The notes: generated by a model not told the origin, from the sequence alone. Counted from the first letter of the stretch, positions 1 through 11,515 are shown. The stretch: 64,000 nt of DNA from Bimastos eiseni (GCA_959347315.1 OY365809.1:43442207-43506206), one strand, 5' to 3'. A program made the numbers and translations.

Positions 1-900
1 GAGAAGCCGAACGCCAGAGGGTCTGAGGAGGAGAACCTCTTATGCAAGACTTGCAGGGACTTTATTATGGTTGGCCCAACACGGCTGCAATGTTATCATC
101 TGAACAGCAGAAGAAGATTCCGGAATTGGATTCACTGTTTCTATATCCGCGAGGCTATGAGACTTATATATAGTGTCAATAGTTTTAGTTTAACGGCACC
201 GACTGAAGCTGGGGTGCTGTACGTCAATAATTAACCAAATGTTTTATACCCTGGCGATTGAAGGAAAATCTCTGGAGTAAATTGAATTTTACGATCGCTA
301 CGCAGCATTTCAAATTATCACGACTCTACTTAAGCGCATTCCTATGTTCGCTTTTTATGCGGCCAAATTTTTTGGCAAGGCAAATTCGACCGGCACAAAA
401 TTCCACAACCATTTTCCAGTAACATCTATTCAGTTTTTTGAAAATTGGCGTGGTCACTTTTTCGACCCACTCTGAATTCAGCCGTTTTCAGGCAATGCTC
501 CAGATTGCCAGACAACATTCTGCTCCTTATTTACGACCTCTATTAGGCTTTGAGAGTGCGCGGTGCTTAGGAAAGGCTCTCGTTTTCGGCACCCAGTGTA
601 TTCTCACGCCACACATCTCGCTGTGTTGCATATTCGTGTGCGACTGTGATGAAACGCTTTCAATAACAGTTCCTCCTGGATTGGAAAAATCGATTCAATT
701 CAAATCCAGGGCTTTAATGGTAGACAGATAGGTCTGGGGTCGTGACCAGTTTTTTGGCTTTGGGTGGAACGGATGATGACCCGGACGAGGTGATAGGATT
801 GGTGGTTGTTCTGGGCAGTTGCATTGTGACCCATTCGTTTGTTGAGGGTCCTGTGTTCTTTGTTCTGTGAGGTGAGTTCTGATGTACAAACCAAAGAACG
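1..900. other. Unannotated sequence, no gene recognised
   Basis: The composition is ordinary and unrepetitive, unlike most of the window. The longest open frame (438-731, plus) begins with TTG rather than ATG and matches no family I know, so I do not call it a gene. Distal exons or decayed transposon sequence are possible but not visible. Confidence 0.4.
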
Positions 901-924
901 ACTGACAACAATTGATCTGTCGGT

Positions 925-1268
925 CAGTGCATTTGCCCCTCTTTATCTCTTCTCTGTATTTATGTGTCTGCGTTTATGTATGTCTTTGCATGTGTTGGGG
1001 GTTGTCTTCTCTCTGTCTCCCTCTGTCTCTGACTCCCTTCGTCCCTCTCTTCGTCTGCCTGTCTGTCGGTCTGAATCTGTCTGTCCCTCTCTGTCTCTCT
1101 GTCTCTCATACATTTGAGCTAATGTATCTCTATATATTTAAAGAGATATCTTTATATCCTTATGCATACATACTATCTTTGTGTAGATATCTATCCGTCC
1201 ATCAGTACTTATATCCAACCATCCATCCGTCCGTCCATCCTTCCACCCATCCATCTATACAACATCCA
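925..1268. repeat. Pyrimidine-rich microsatellite cluster (CTGT/CTCT, then CATC)
   Basis: Interrupted TCTG/TCTC runs at about 1000-1110 are followed by an ATCC/GTCC-type run at 1195-1268. Open frames here are repeat translations (Ser/Leu/Cys/Val-rich). Confidence 0.8.
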
Positions 1269-1316
1269 ACCATCTGAATAGCAGAGATAGACATCTCCTT
1301 CCCTTCGTTTTCTAAT

Positions 1317-2403
1317 TCTCGTTCCCCTTCCTCCCCTTCCTTCTCCCCTCCTTCCTTCCCTCCTTCCTCCCTTCCTTCCTCCCTCCTTCCTCCCTTTCTT
1401 TCTCCCCTTCTTCCTTCCGCCCTTCCTCCCCTCCTTCCTCCCTTCCTTCCTCCCCTCCTTCCTCCCTTCCTTCCTCCCCTCCTTCCTCCCTTTCTTTCTC
1501 CCCTTCTTCCTCCCTTCCTTCCTCCCCTCCTTCCTCCCTTCCTTCCTCCCCTCCTTCCTTCCCTCCTTCCTCCCTTCCTTCCTCCCTCCTTCCTCCCTTT
1601 CTTTCTCCCCTTCTTCCTTCCGCCCTTCCTCCCCTCCTTCCTCCCTTCCTTCCTCCCCTCCTTCCTCCCTTCCTTCCTCCCCTCCTTCCTCCCTTCCTTC
1701 CTCCCTTCCTTCCTCCCTTCCTTCCTCCCCTCCTTCCTCCCTTCCTTCCTCCCCTCCTTCCTCCCTTCCTTCCTCCCTTCCTTCCTCCCCTCCTTCCTCC
1801 CTTCCTTCCTCCCCTCCTTCCTCCCTTCCTTCCTTCCTCCCCTCCTTCCTCCCTTCCTTCCTCCCTCCTTCCTCCCCTCCTTCCTCCCTTCCTTCCTCCC
1901 TTCCTTCCTCCCTTCCTTCCTCCCCTCCTTCCTCCCTTCCTTCCTCCCCTCCTTCCTCCCTTCCTTCCTCCCTCCTTCCTCCCTTCCTTCCTCCCTCCTT
2001 CCTCCCCTTCTTCCTCCCCTCCTTCCTCCCTTCCTTCCTCCCCTCCTTCCTCCCTTCCTTCCTCCCCTCCTTCCTCCCTTCCTTCCTCCCTTCCTTCCTC
2101 CCCTCCTTCCTCCCTTCCTTCCTCCCCTCCTTCCTCCCTTCCTTCCTTCCTCCCTTCCTTCCTCCCTCCTTCCTCCCCTTCTTCCTCCCCTCCTTCCTCC
2201 CTTCCTTCCTCCCTTCCTTCCTCCCTTCCTTCCTCCCCTCCTTCCTCCCTTCCTTCCTCCCCTCCTTCCTCCCTTCCTTCCTCCCTCCTTCCTCCCTTCC
2301 TTCCTCCCTCCTTCCTCCCCTTCTTCCTCCCCTCCTTCCTCCCTTCCTTCCTCCCTTCCTTCCTCCCTTCCTTCCTCCCCTCCTTCGTCTCCTTCTTCCT
2401 TCC
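1317..2403. repeat. Long (CCTT/CCTC) polypyrimidine array, about 1.1 kb
   Basis: Nearly every base is C or T. Two words, CTTCCTTC and CCTCCTTC, alternate in nested higher-order blocks of roughly 20-60 bp that recur through the array (for example the TTTCTTTCTCC block at 1393, 1491 and 1599). The opposite strand is a GGAA/GGAG purine tract. A 523-codon open frame on the minus strand spans it, but it reads Glu-Gly-Arg-Lys repeats and is an artefact of the array. Confidence 0.95.
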
Positions 2404-2820
2404 CAGTCTTTACTATCTTTGTGTCTGCTTCTTAACCAGATTAACTCTTTCAACTCGATTGTCTCTCTCGTGATGGAAAAACACGTAGAACTGCGAAAAA
2501 CACACAGAGACAATCTTAACCGAGGAATCGCATTTATGTAGCGCCCTTCCTGTCTCTCACCGAATTCCCGAACACAACGAGAGAGTCTCGAACAGCAGCA
2601 GCCGCAGCTTCGGCAGCAGAGATGCGGGGTGCTTAAGGGGTAGCGACATGATGAGATGCTATCACAGCCATGGTGACCGACTTCTGGTCTCTTGTAGGGC
2701 ATCTGCGGCTTGAGGAAGGCAATAGTGATTGACGAGTTAAAGAGGCAGCGATAGAGACAGACGGTTAGCGCACCAGACATGCAGTAAGTCAGATATACAG
2801 TCAGTGATACGGCTTATCAA
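2404..2820. other. Non-repetitive gap with a retroposon-type tail
   Basis: No gene is recognised. On the minus strand, positions 2533-2549 read GGAAGGGCGCTACATAAATG, the tail word found at many LINE/SINE ends in this window, so part of this stretch is probably retroposon debris. Confidence 0.4.
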
Positions 2821-2824
2821 ACAG

Positions 2825-3420
2825 ATATGCAGACAGTTAAATACAGAGACAGGGATGCGCACAGACAGCATGAAGGACATACTACCAAACATACACTGAC
2901 GGGCAGAGCGAGAGGGAGCAAGCGAGACAGATACAACGAGAGAGAGAAGGACAGAGAGAAGGAGAGAGACAAAGACCGAGACAGACACAGACACAGGGAC
3001 AGAGATAGAATATTCAGACAGAGAAAGCCAGACAGAGAGAGGGAAAGAGAGAAAGACAGGAAAAGACAAAGCGAGAGACAGGCTCTAAGGCATGCAGAGA
3101 GACAGACAGACAGAGACAGAGACAGAGACAGAGACGGAGGAAGAGACGGAAACGAAGACGGAGAGAGAGGAAGACAGACAGAGAGAGACAGAGACAGACA
3201 GGCAGACAGACAGACAGAGACAAAGAGACAGAGAGAGGGAGCGGGGTAGAGTAAGTCTTATAAGTGAACAGTGCCAGAGGCGGAAAGAGAGGAAGAGAAA
3301 AGCCGAAATATAGGAGAAGACGGAAGAAATTGAATTACCTGGAAATCAGAAGAATTGGAAAATATGAGGCACGAACGAAGGAAGTAGAAACCGGAGAAAT
3401 GGAAGAGACTTAGACGGCAA
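2825..3420. repeat. Purine-rich (ACAG/AGAG) tract
   Basis: The run is dominated by GACAGA and GAGAGA words and is densest at 2900-3240. Long Asp/Arg/Glu-rich frames in several registers are repeat artefacts. Its purine bias is opposite to the pyrimidine array that ends 420 bp upstream. Confidence 0.85.
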
Positions 3421-3439
3421 ACATTCCTATAAATAAGCT

Positions 3440-3985
3440 GATCTCATCTCTTCTAATCTAATCTCTGGCTTTGTGTTCTATTTTATTTTATCATATCAGT
3501 TCCATTCAACTGTATTCTATTCCATTAGAATTCTAATTCTGCATCTTACTCTGATTCTGGTCTAGAGCACTATCAATATTCTGACTGTAATATTATTCTA
3601 ACTATGATTCAATACCAAGTTTTATTATTTGTGACCCACAATTCCATTCTAACTTTGATTTCTTACAACTCTAGTTCTATTGTTTATGTCATATTGTTAA
3701 TTTCATAATGATATTCTTACTCTAATTCTGCTTAAAATTATTCTTATTCAAAATCTATTCTAAACCTTTTCTAAATCGACTCTAAATCTATTCATATTCT
3801 ATTTAAATCCTATTTCAATTCTATTCCGATTCTATTCTAACTCTATTCTGGTTCTATTCTATTTCCATTCTAATTACATTCCTAATTCTATCATATCATT
3901 CTGTCTTCTGATGTTCCAATTGTATTCTAATTTTATTTCAATTCCATATGAATTCTATCCTAATTCTATTCTAATTTCACTCAAT
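3440..3985. repeat. Degenerate T-rich (ATTCTA) repeat
   Basis: The word ATTCTA, with variants such as ATTCTAATTCT and TTCTATTCT, recurs across about 540 bp with many substitutions. It looks like an old, decayed simple-sequence array. No coding signal is visible. Confidence 0.75.
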
Positions 3986-4340
3986 TTTGTTTATATAGCA
4001 CGTGCATATGATGCAACTCTAGACAGTAAGCTGACGTAGCAGTAACAGGCACAGTCACAGATGTAGATATGGCAAGGAGTACATAGGGAGCGACACAAAG
4101 ACAGAGATAGACAAAGATACAAGGAGAACATAGGGAACGACACAGAGATAGACGGAGAGGCACAGTCTGTTGAGAAGTCTCTCGTGCCAGGCATGGGCTG
4201 ACACCCTTTCTAGATAAGAGATGATTTTTGGAGCACACTGTATAGAGATACAATACACACGGTCTCTGTTGAAAATGCCAGCTCATAGGTACTCACTTAG
4301 AGTGCTCTTCAAGAGAGAGAGCAGCCGACCTGTTCTGTCT
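3986..4340. other. Low-complexity gap, no gene seen
   Basis: It contains a short purine-rich direct repeat: GACACAGAGATAGAC-like words at 4090-4105 and 4138-4153. Nothing else is recognised. Confidence 0.35.
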
Positions 4341-4827
4341 GCCTCAATGTATGCGTGCATCTAAGCCTGTCTGTTTACATGAACGTCTATGTGTCTACTT
4401 GTATGCACCTTTATACGTGTGTGTGTCCGTGTGTCTTGCTGTATGTCTCTTTGTATCTGTCCGTGTTGTTGCTGTCTGCCTAGCGATGCAGAGTATATAC
4501 ATCTATCATAAAATGTCAGACTGTCTATATGTGTATGTGTGTGTATGTATGCGTGCATGTGCGTGTGAATGTGTCTGCATAAGTTGTGTCTGTCTTTGTG
4601 TCTGTGTCTCACTCACTTTGTCTGTGTGTGCAAGTACGTAAGTATGTCTGTAAGTATAAGTGGGTGTATGCAAGTACGTTAATACATAGCGACCTGTGTA
4701 TGCATCTTGAAGGGGCGCTATATGAATGACCTGTCTGTCTGTTTTTCTGGTCGCCTGTAGATCTTCTTCTTCATGTATCAGTATGTCTGTTCACCTGTCT
4801 GTATGTATGTTAGTATGTGTGTCTATG

Positions 4828-4863
<36 letters not shown>

Positions 4864-4870
4864 CCAATGA
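4340..4870. repeat. TGTS microsatellite cluster with (GCCT)n
   Basis: Interrupted GTGTGT, GTCTGT and GTATGT runs are followed by an almost perfect GCCT tetranucleotide run at 4827-4865. A retroposon-type tail, AAGGGGCGCTATATGAATG, sits at 4710-4728, so part of the microsatellite may have grown from a retroposon 3' end. Confidence 0.8.
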
Positions 4871-4974
4871 AACCTTTTTTTACTCACGCCATTGACGTCA
4901 AGGCGGACATCACCCGCAACAGTAAATCGTTTAATATCCGTTGAAAGCCAACATTCAACTACCTACTTACTTAC

Positions 4975-5095
4975 TAGGCGCTTTATAAGTCTTTGGATCA
5001 GTCACTGCTAAGCTGTGATACTCAGCCGCAGTTCGCGCTCTTGACAGTGCCAGTCCCAAGCCTGGATAAGGAAGGAGGGCGACGCTAATGATTAG
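4975..5095 (-). repeat. Unnamed short dispersed repeat, copy D (SINE-like)
   Basis: Read on the minus strand, the head at 5094 begins ATCATTAGCGTCGCCCTCCT. The same 20 bases occur identically at 58040 on the plus strand. The match then continues imperfectly through TTGGGACTGGCACTG. The other end reads TTATAAAGCGCC followed by TAAG repeats, like a retroposon 3' tail. This gives an element of about 120 bp. No tRNA-like A/B boxes are clear, so it may instead be a LINE 3' fragment. Three other copies lie at 7153, 28407 and 58040. Confidence 0.6.
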
Positions 5096-5347
5096 TCATT
5101 TGGGTTCGTTATCGTTATGGTAGACTCCAAATTTCTAATGCACCATTGGAAACCAGGTACAGGTCACCAACTTATTCACGAGCATTACATCGAGCCAGAT
5201 GGGTTGTCTAAAGAGTAGTGAGAAGGTCAGAGTTCGATTGCCCTAGAATGAGAGTAGGGTATCGTTTAGGGTTGGAAGATGGAGGATCATTTGAATCGGA
5301 GTATGTGAACTCTGGAAGAGTATTTCATAAAATCTGATGCGTTAACT
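5096..5347. other. Gap with a weak tRNA B-box-like word
   Basis: The word AGAGTTCGATTGCC near 5228 resembles a degenerate pol III B box, but no matching A box or tRNA fold is visible. No coding region is recognised. Confidence 0.25.
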
Positions 5348-5354
5348 TCAATTA

Positions 5355-5585
5355 GTCATATATTTATCATTACTATTATTACTATTAATGAGACTATTAC
5401 TACTATTACTATTAATGAGACTATTACTACTATTACTGTTAATAAGACAATTACTACTATAACTGTTAATGGGACTATTACTACTATTACTATTAGTGAG
5501 ACTATTACTACTATTACTATTAATGAGACTGTTACTACTATTACTGTTAATGAGACTATTACTACTATTACTATTACTCTGACCA
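5355..5585. repeat. 27-bp minisatellite of ATT/ACT triplets
   Basis: About eight units built from ATTACTACT and ATTACTATTAATGAGACT words. The period is a multiple of three, so all frames stay open; a minus-strand frame reads Asn-Ser repeats and is spurious. Confidence 0.85.
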
Positions 5586-5739
5586 CTATTAAACATCACT
5601 GATATAGTACCATTACCATAACTAGACATTCCTCACAGAATCACGGCCTAACATTGTTTCCAGACTGCATTGTCTGTGATGTCATTCCATTGTAGCATCT
5701 GCAATCGTTCCTGGAACTGTCGTCCGGCGGAGCCACAAT

Positions 5740-5924
5740 CTCCAAACGAACCGGAAGTCGGTTAGCCACGTCATTTCCGGTTGCTGGTGCCATTCGTCTT
5801 TCCCTCGCACCACTCCACCTCCTCCACTTCCTTCTCTTCCGTCTCCCTCCTGTCCTGCACCCTACGAAGTAGCGTCCGAACCGGGCGTGACTGTCCCCTG
5901 AAGGAGGCGGTGGCGGTGGCAGAG
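5740..5924 (+). promoter_or_regulatory. Candidate promoter with ETS-type sites
   Basis: A CpG-richer stretch carries ACCGGAAGT at 5750-5758 and an opposed ATTTCCGGTT at 5773-5782, both good ETS-family words. A CGTCA half-CRE lies between them. No TATA box is seen. It lies 140-175 bp upstream of an ATG that opens a signal-peptide-like frame at 5925. The association is inferred from spacing only. Confidence 0.35.
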
Positions 5925-5997
5925 ATGGGGGCAAGGGCCGTCATCTGTTTCCTGTTGGCTGGACTGACGGGAGGACCCGTCCTACGAATCACACACG
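5925..5997 (+). CDS. Candidate first coding exon with a signal-peptide-like sequence
   Basis: The ATG at 5925 has a good start context (G at -3, G at +4). It encodes 24 residues beginning MGARAVICFLLAGLTGG: a short basic N-region, then a hydrophobic stretch (residues 5-14) as in a secretory signal peptide. The frame runs into CACACG followed by GTACGT at 5998-6003, a plausible 5' splice donor, which would give a phase-1 exon. ETS-type sites lie just upstream. If real, it would begin a secreted or membrane protein whose other exons are not visible in this window. Against it: the region is short, the opposite strand is also open, and no homology can be judged from 24 residues. Transcript data would decide. 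Confidence 0.3.
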
Positions 5998-6003
5998 GTA
6001 CGT

Positions 6004-7152
6004 AACAATGGTTGCACCGTCTCACATCCATCCATGCAATATACACATCATAGCAGATGGTGTCTTCCAACAGCATATATTCACATATAACCGAATGCAT
6101 CTAACACACACATACAAAATACTATACAAAATACGTATATATACTAAATACATGTACATACATGTATCGCTCATATAACACGCATATATATATATTAAAT
6201 ATTTATATATATATCGACCCTTTCATCCATTATTACATTATTGGGGTATATATATATATATTTATGTAATATACACATACATTGAGCTTATACATAAGCG
6301 CTTGTGCATCTGCTTATGCCTATGTCTGCATACGGCATGCAGGGGCGGCGATCCAGGGGGGTCGAGGGAGACAAGCCCCTCCACCTTTTACAAAAAAGGG
6401 ACACGCTGTACGTTTGTCCCCTCCCACATTTCTTACCTTTTCATTGGATGTCCCCATCTTTCAAGCGAAATCACCACCACTGACGGTATAGACGCGTGCG
6501 TGTTATTTTTTTTCTGTGTGTTTGTTTGTGTGGGAGTATGTAGATGTGTGGGTGTATGTAGATGTGCGAGTGTATACGTGTGTATTGAATCTGTAATCAA
6601 GGGACTGTTGCACAGATTTTGCGTGTAGTCGATATTCGTTTCGAGTGTCACACGATTGGACATTGTCTGGCTGACTGGCCGAATATTGATGTTAGTAGGC
6701 TGACTGGTTTGCTGAAATCCTGGCTGAAAGATTTTTAGCTGACTGGCTGAATTAATGAAAGAGCAAAAGAGTTCATTCATTGTTGCAAGAAGGAACAATG
6801 CGCTGCATGATGCATTGTTATGGGACTTATTGAAAGTAAGAGCGAATGAAAGGACGAATGAACCAATGAATGAATGGATGACAGACTGAATGAAAGAACG
6901 GATGAATGAATGCATTGATGCATTGTTTAAGTCTTAATAGTATGTGACGCGATTAGCAACAGATAGAGACAAACGACGACACGGACAGAAACAAGAGAGG
7001 CGACGGGAGACACAAACAGAGAGAGACAGAAAGAGACAGAGAAAGACAGAGAAGCAAATAAAAAAGATAATTTATTTTAAATCTTGGAAAAGATCAAACG
7101 AAGCCATGAAGATCGTTATTACCGTTTAACGACACCATTCATAGCAAGAGAA
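6004..7152. other. Gap with AT and GT microsatellites and purine-rich run
   Basis: ATAT runs lie at 6180-6260, GTGTATGTAGATGTG-type repeats at 6520-6585, a GAATGAAT cluster at 6840-6915 and a purine-rich AGAGACAGA run at 6960-7055. No coding exon is recognised. Confidence 0.5.
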
Positions 7153-7290
7153 GATCAGCGTTGCCCTCCTTTTTACTCCAGGTCTTGAACTGGCACTTCA
7201 CGAGCACCAACGATGGTGGAGAGCCAAATGTCTCCTTTAGTAATCAGTCACGCCGACCCTTGCCCTAAATAAAAAAAGAGCGTCAACATC
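7153..7290 (+). repeat. Unnamed short dispersed repeat, copy A
   Basis: It shares the block GATCAGCGTTGCCCTCCT, then CTCCAGGTCTTGAACTGGCA, with the copies at 5094 (minus), 28407 and 58040. It is the most diverged of the four. The 3' limit is uncertain; an A-rich run, TAAATAAAAAAAGAG, at 7266-7280 could be a tail. Confidence 0.5.
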
Positions 7291-7700
7291 CCTTCAACAC
7301 GTATACCTCTGATATGATGTACCTACTGCTGCTGACACTAAAACGCAGGAGTCTCAGCTCTTAAATAATTAATTCCATTTACATGTCGCCCCTCTGCGGA
7401 CGCTGGTAGCGGGAGTTCTTCCTAGGTGGCAGCTCTGAGACTCTAAAAAACATGACACATGTCATGTTTCACACAATCTGACGATCGTAGACAGAATTAA
7501 CGTTCTCTAAACTGACATTTGCGTGTCTAGGAAACTGTGCTGATGGAAATGCCTCAGAGTTGCCTCAAAACTTAATTAGTTTTCTAGAGATCATATAATT
7601 AATAATTAAATTTGATATTATAATGAGTTGGACTTTTTGCAGTTAATCGGGATTTGAACAAATCGTAATTCATATAATCATACCGTAGTTTATTCATATA
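7291..7700. other. Unannotated sequence
   Basis: AT-rich, non-repetitive sequence. No ORF, RNA gene or mobile element is recognised. Confidence 0.4.
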
Positions 7701-7773
7701 GTTGCTATCAATATTATTATTATTATTTCTTGTTATTATTACTATTATTACTGTTATTTTATTATTATTACCA

Positions 7774-7828
<55 letters not shown>

Positions 7829-7905
7829 GTTATTGTTATTATTATTATTATTATTATTATTAATATTATTATCATTACTATTATTATTATTTTTATTATT
7901 ATTCA
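7700..7905. repeat. (ATT)n trinucleotide array
   Basis: Nearly uninterrupted ATT repeats, longest at 7770-7835. Poly-Ile and poly-Asn frames are artefacts. Confidence 0.95.
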
Positions 7906-8058
7906 TACATGGCATTGCCAACGGATCTGTCATCATGCTATCTGGGTCGCCGTTTGTCAGTGGACTGTAATCTTGACATAGTGCCCTGAAAAGCCACCGC
8001 ATTGAAACGTTGGATCAATGCCGACAAGTTCTGGAAAAGGAAGTTTGTCTCTCGGGTG

Positions 8059-8059
<1 letters not shown>

Positions 8060-8119
<60 letters not shown>

Positions 8120-8122
8120 TTA
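8060..8122. repeat. Palindromic (AAT)n-(ATT)n pair
   Basis: An (AAT)n run of about 33 bp turns directly into an (ATT)n run of about 28 bp, giving a perfect hairpin-forming inverted repeat with almost no loop. The flanks (7906-8059 and 8123-8215) are unique sequence of unknown identity. Confidence 0.9.
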
Positions 8123-9370
8123 AGTGAGTGGTGGCAATGTCCCGAAGAGGCAGGCAGCGTTCCCACGTTGAAAAACCACCGAAATCCGTTGGAACAAATA
8201 TGACGTCTCCTTATTAATATTATTATTTCTTTTTATTAATTTTTTTTATTTTGCAGTTTGTCTGAAAATAGCCCTACTCGTCGTTGTTGTCCTGGTTGGT
8301 GAAAGTGCCTCGAAACACAACAGCGTTGTTTTTATTATTATTATTGTTGTTATTATTATTTTAATCCTGTAATTGAGATGATCGGTTTTTAGCAGTAACA
8401 CGTGTTCTACACAATAGAACGTCTCCCTGGTCGCAGTGGTTGTACACACGAAGAGCCAGCGATAGAAGGTGTAAGCCTATAGCATTAACATTCAAGACAC
8501 GATTAGCAGCAGAAGTGTGATAACAGCTTTTGCCAAACTCGGAGCAGGTGCCCGCGTCATGCGCGGGAGAATCTTTTATGCTCTCTCTCTCTTTCTCTCT
8601 CGCTCTCTGTCTGTCTGTCTGTCTGACTCTCTCTCTCTCTCTCTTCCATCTAAGACTATTATTATGCATTAGTCTCATATTTTATATACGGCGTTTGGGT
8701 GCGTTTTCAACGCCATCTTTCACCCATAATTGCCTTCTTTGAATTCAGATCTTCTCTTCTCAATTCTGTATAATTGATTGGTTGGGTATAGCTGTCAATT
8801 CGCAGTGTTTCAACGGGTGTCAGATTCCTAATGCTCACCGCTTTACGTTGTTGCTGTTGCTTCTGTTGTTCCAGGATGATCCATAAAAGTTAGTTGTTGC
8901 TTAATTAGTCTGATGATTACTGCAAAAGAGTGATTAACGCTGACGGCAATGCGTGAAAGATTACCGTCACAGTAACCGTTATCGTCTGATCAGCTGAATA
9001 CATGAATACAATTGCCGTTATAATTATTTAGTCGCAGATATAGTCATCGTTAGGCAAAAGTTACCGTCACGATTACAATAACCAATACATTAGTAGTTAA
9101 ATACGGTTAGTTAGAGATGCAATTACCTTCACAGTTATGATTACTGTTACTGTTATTGTTGCCTGTCTGTCTGCGTGTGTCAATTTATATTCGTTAATCG
9201 GTTATTATGTTGATATTGGTTCCCCATGTCCCTTTCATTTGCATCTATGTACGCGCGTTTGTATGGGTATGTGTGTGTGGGTGTATGCATAGGTAGTGTA
9301 ATTTATGTGTATGTCAGTGTCATGTAATGTAAATGACGACGAATTCTCAAGACACTTTTAGAAAAATATA
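8123..9370. other. Gap with minor microsatellites
   Basis: TTTTATT-rich runs lie at 8205-8255 and 8325-8360 and a (CT)n/(CTGT)n run at 8580-8645. From 8900 to 9160 the word GTTACCGTCAC and its variants recur loosely, suggesting an old tandem repeat. No gene is recognised. Confidence 0.45.
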
Positions 9371-9617
9371 TGCACACATACACACACACATACACACACA
9401 CACACACACTCATGCACACATACACACACACATACACACACATATATACACACACATACACTCACACAGACACATACACACACATACACACACATATACA
9501 CACACATACACATATACACACACTCACACACACATACACACACACACACATACACACACACACACATACACACACTCACACACACATACACACACATACA
9601 CACACACACACATACAG
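9370..9617. repeat. (CA)n / CATACACA array
   Basis: ACAC runs are interrupted by AT at irregular intervals. His-Thr and Cys-Val frames on the two strands are repeat artefacts. Confidence 0.95.
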
Positions 9618-9879
9618 CCACATCGCTGTCCAAACGCTGAAGCCTACACTGACCTCAATACTGACACTATCGTGTGTGTGTATGTGTGTGTTTGTACGTG
9701 TGTGTAAACGTGTGTGCATGTGTATGGGTGTATGTGGGTGGTTGGAGCCACTATCTGTCTTGTGGGAAGGCTTCTGCAGAGGGTCGTAAGAGACCCGTAA
9801 TTACAATCACAGCATCAGACGATATTTCCTCGTTTCCACCTCTTACCCGTCAATAACCAGAGACCCACTATACATAAAC

Positions 9880-10330
9880 TGTATACATAATATATATATA
9901 TATACGTGTATATATTTACATTTATATATTTACCTATATATGTATAATATATATGTGTGTATATATATAAATGTATAATATCTATTCAGATAATTGTATA
10001 TATAGTAGTGTTACTTAGATTCAGGTATGTGCATGAATATAAGTGTATATATATGCGTATATATATATGTATATATATATATATAATAAAGGCTATCAGT
10101 TATATCTGATACATTTCTCTTCGTTGCAGCAGTCGAAAGTAGCAATGCATCTCTGTCGCCAACCATTATGCATCCACTATGTCAGCCTATACATAAGCAC
10201 CGTATATCTTGCCTACATATTATATATATGTTATATATATATATATATATATATTGATCATATTACATACACATATATAAATATATGTGTATATATGTTG
10301 CCTATGTCTTATATTAGATGTATTTATGTA
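9880..10330. repeat. AT/TATATG-rich microsatellite region
   Basis: Several (TA)n runs (9890-9905, 10045-10085, 10220-10255) lie within AT-rich sequence. No coding signal. Confidence 0.8.
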
Positions 10331-10500
10331 TGTCAATATGGATGTACGTTGTGCGCATGCGTTGGTAGACGTAGAGTGAATTCATTTATGCAATGGATAG
10401 GTGGGGTGAGGGGGTAGAGCAAAAGAGGAAACCCCTGGGGCTACCTCTGCTGCACCCCTTCATTTAAGGCTTTCAACGCCAGAGCCAATTTACTTCTGTG
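10331..10500. other. Short unique gap
   Basis: Nothing recognised; it sits between the AT-rich and CT-rich repeats. Confidence 0.3.
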
Positions 10501-10870
10501 GTCTTTAACTCTCTGTTCGTAGCTCTTTGCCTCTCCCTATCTCTGTCTCTCTCCGTCTCTCCGTCTCTCCGTCTCTGTCTCTCTGTATGTCTCTGTCTCT
10601 CTCTCTGTCTCTCTCTCTCTGTCTCTGCTTCTTTCTCTCTCTCTCTCTTTCTATGTGTCTCCATGTCTATCACTATATCTCTCTCGCTGATTTAGTCTCC
10701 TGCCATGTCTGTCTGTCTCTCTGTATGGTTATCTATCTGTCTTTCTGCCTCTGTCTGTCTCTGTCTGTAGCTCATTGTCTGACTGTCTCGCTCTCTTTCA
10801 ATCTATAAGTCTATCTGTCTCTCTCTCTCTCTCTCGCTGTATCTCTCTGTACGTCTCTCTCGCCGGATTT
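10500..10870. repeat. (CTCTGT)n pyrimidine microsatellite
   Basis: Interrupted CTCTCT, CTGTCT and CCGTCT runs. Ser/Leu/Cys frames are artefacts. Confidence 0.9.
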
Positions 10871-11059
10871 GTCTTCTTCTACGTCCGTCTGGTTTACTTA
10901 ATCCCTCTTCCCGTTTCCTCTTATTTTCGCTCTGTATAAAGTCCGCATCTGTTCCGTCATCGTCATCGTATCTTCATTCAGTTTCTTATCATCATCATCA
11001 TTTTTATGGAACATGGAAGCTGTTGACTTCGATGAGGTCATAAAAACACAAAACAACAG

Positions 11060-11515
11060 TCACCACCTCTTCCCACCTCGCCCTCCACCACCACCACCAC
11101 CCTAACCACCACCACCGCATCTGCAACCACTATCTCCTCCTCTAGCCATCCTCTCAACCGTCCTCCTGTCATCTTCCCTTCTACTCTTCCTCCTCCTGCT
11201 TCTCTTCCTCCACCTCATTTCCTCTTACTCTTATTCCTCTTACTCTTCCTCTTCTCTTTTCTCCTCCTCCTCGTTCTCCTCCCTGTGCACATTCTCCTAC
11301 TATTACTCTCTCTTTTTTCCTTCTCTTCTTCCTACTCCTCCTCTTCCTTCGCTTCCTCCTCCTCCCAATGTTCTTCCTCCTACTATTCCTCTTCCCTTCC
11401 TCCTCCTCCTCCTCCTCCTCTTACTTCTCCCTATGTTCTTCCTCCTGCTCTTGCTTCCCTTCACCCTCATCCTACCCCTTCCACCATCTCCTATTGGCTC
11501 AACCTCCTTCTCCTA
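11060..11515. repeat. Pyrimidine-rich tract (CTTCCTCCTC, CACCAC)
   Basis: A CACCACC run at 11060-11120 is followed by about 400 bp in which the plus strand is mostly C and T with CTCCTC and CTTCCT words. Open frames are Ser/Pro-rich and not credible as genes. Confidence 0.85.

Noticed and set aside
438..731. 97-codon plus-strand ORF
   Set aside because: Begins with TTG, has no ATG near its start, no known motif and no transcript-like context.
1209..2780. 523-codon minus-strand ORF
   Set aside because: It is the translation of the CCTT/CCTC array (Glu-Gly-Arg-Lys repeats); no gene features.
7730..8166. Poly-Ile, poly-Asn and poly-Leu ORFs
   Set aside because: Artefacts of ATT/AAT trinucleotide repeats.
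9333..9707. His-Thr-rich ORF that could look like a metal-binding protein
   Set aside because: Direct translation of the (CA)n/CATACA microsatellite.
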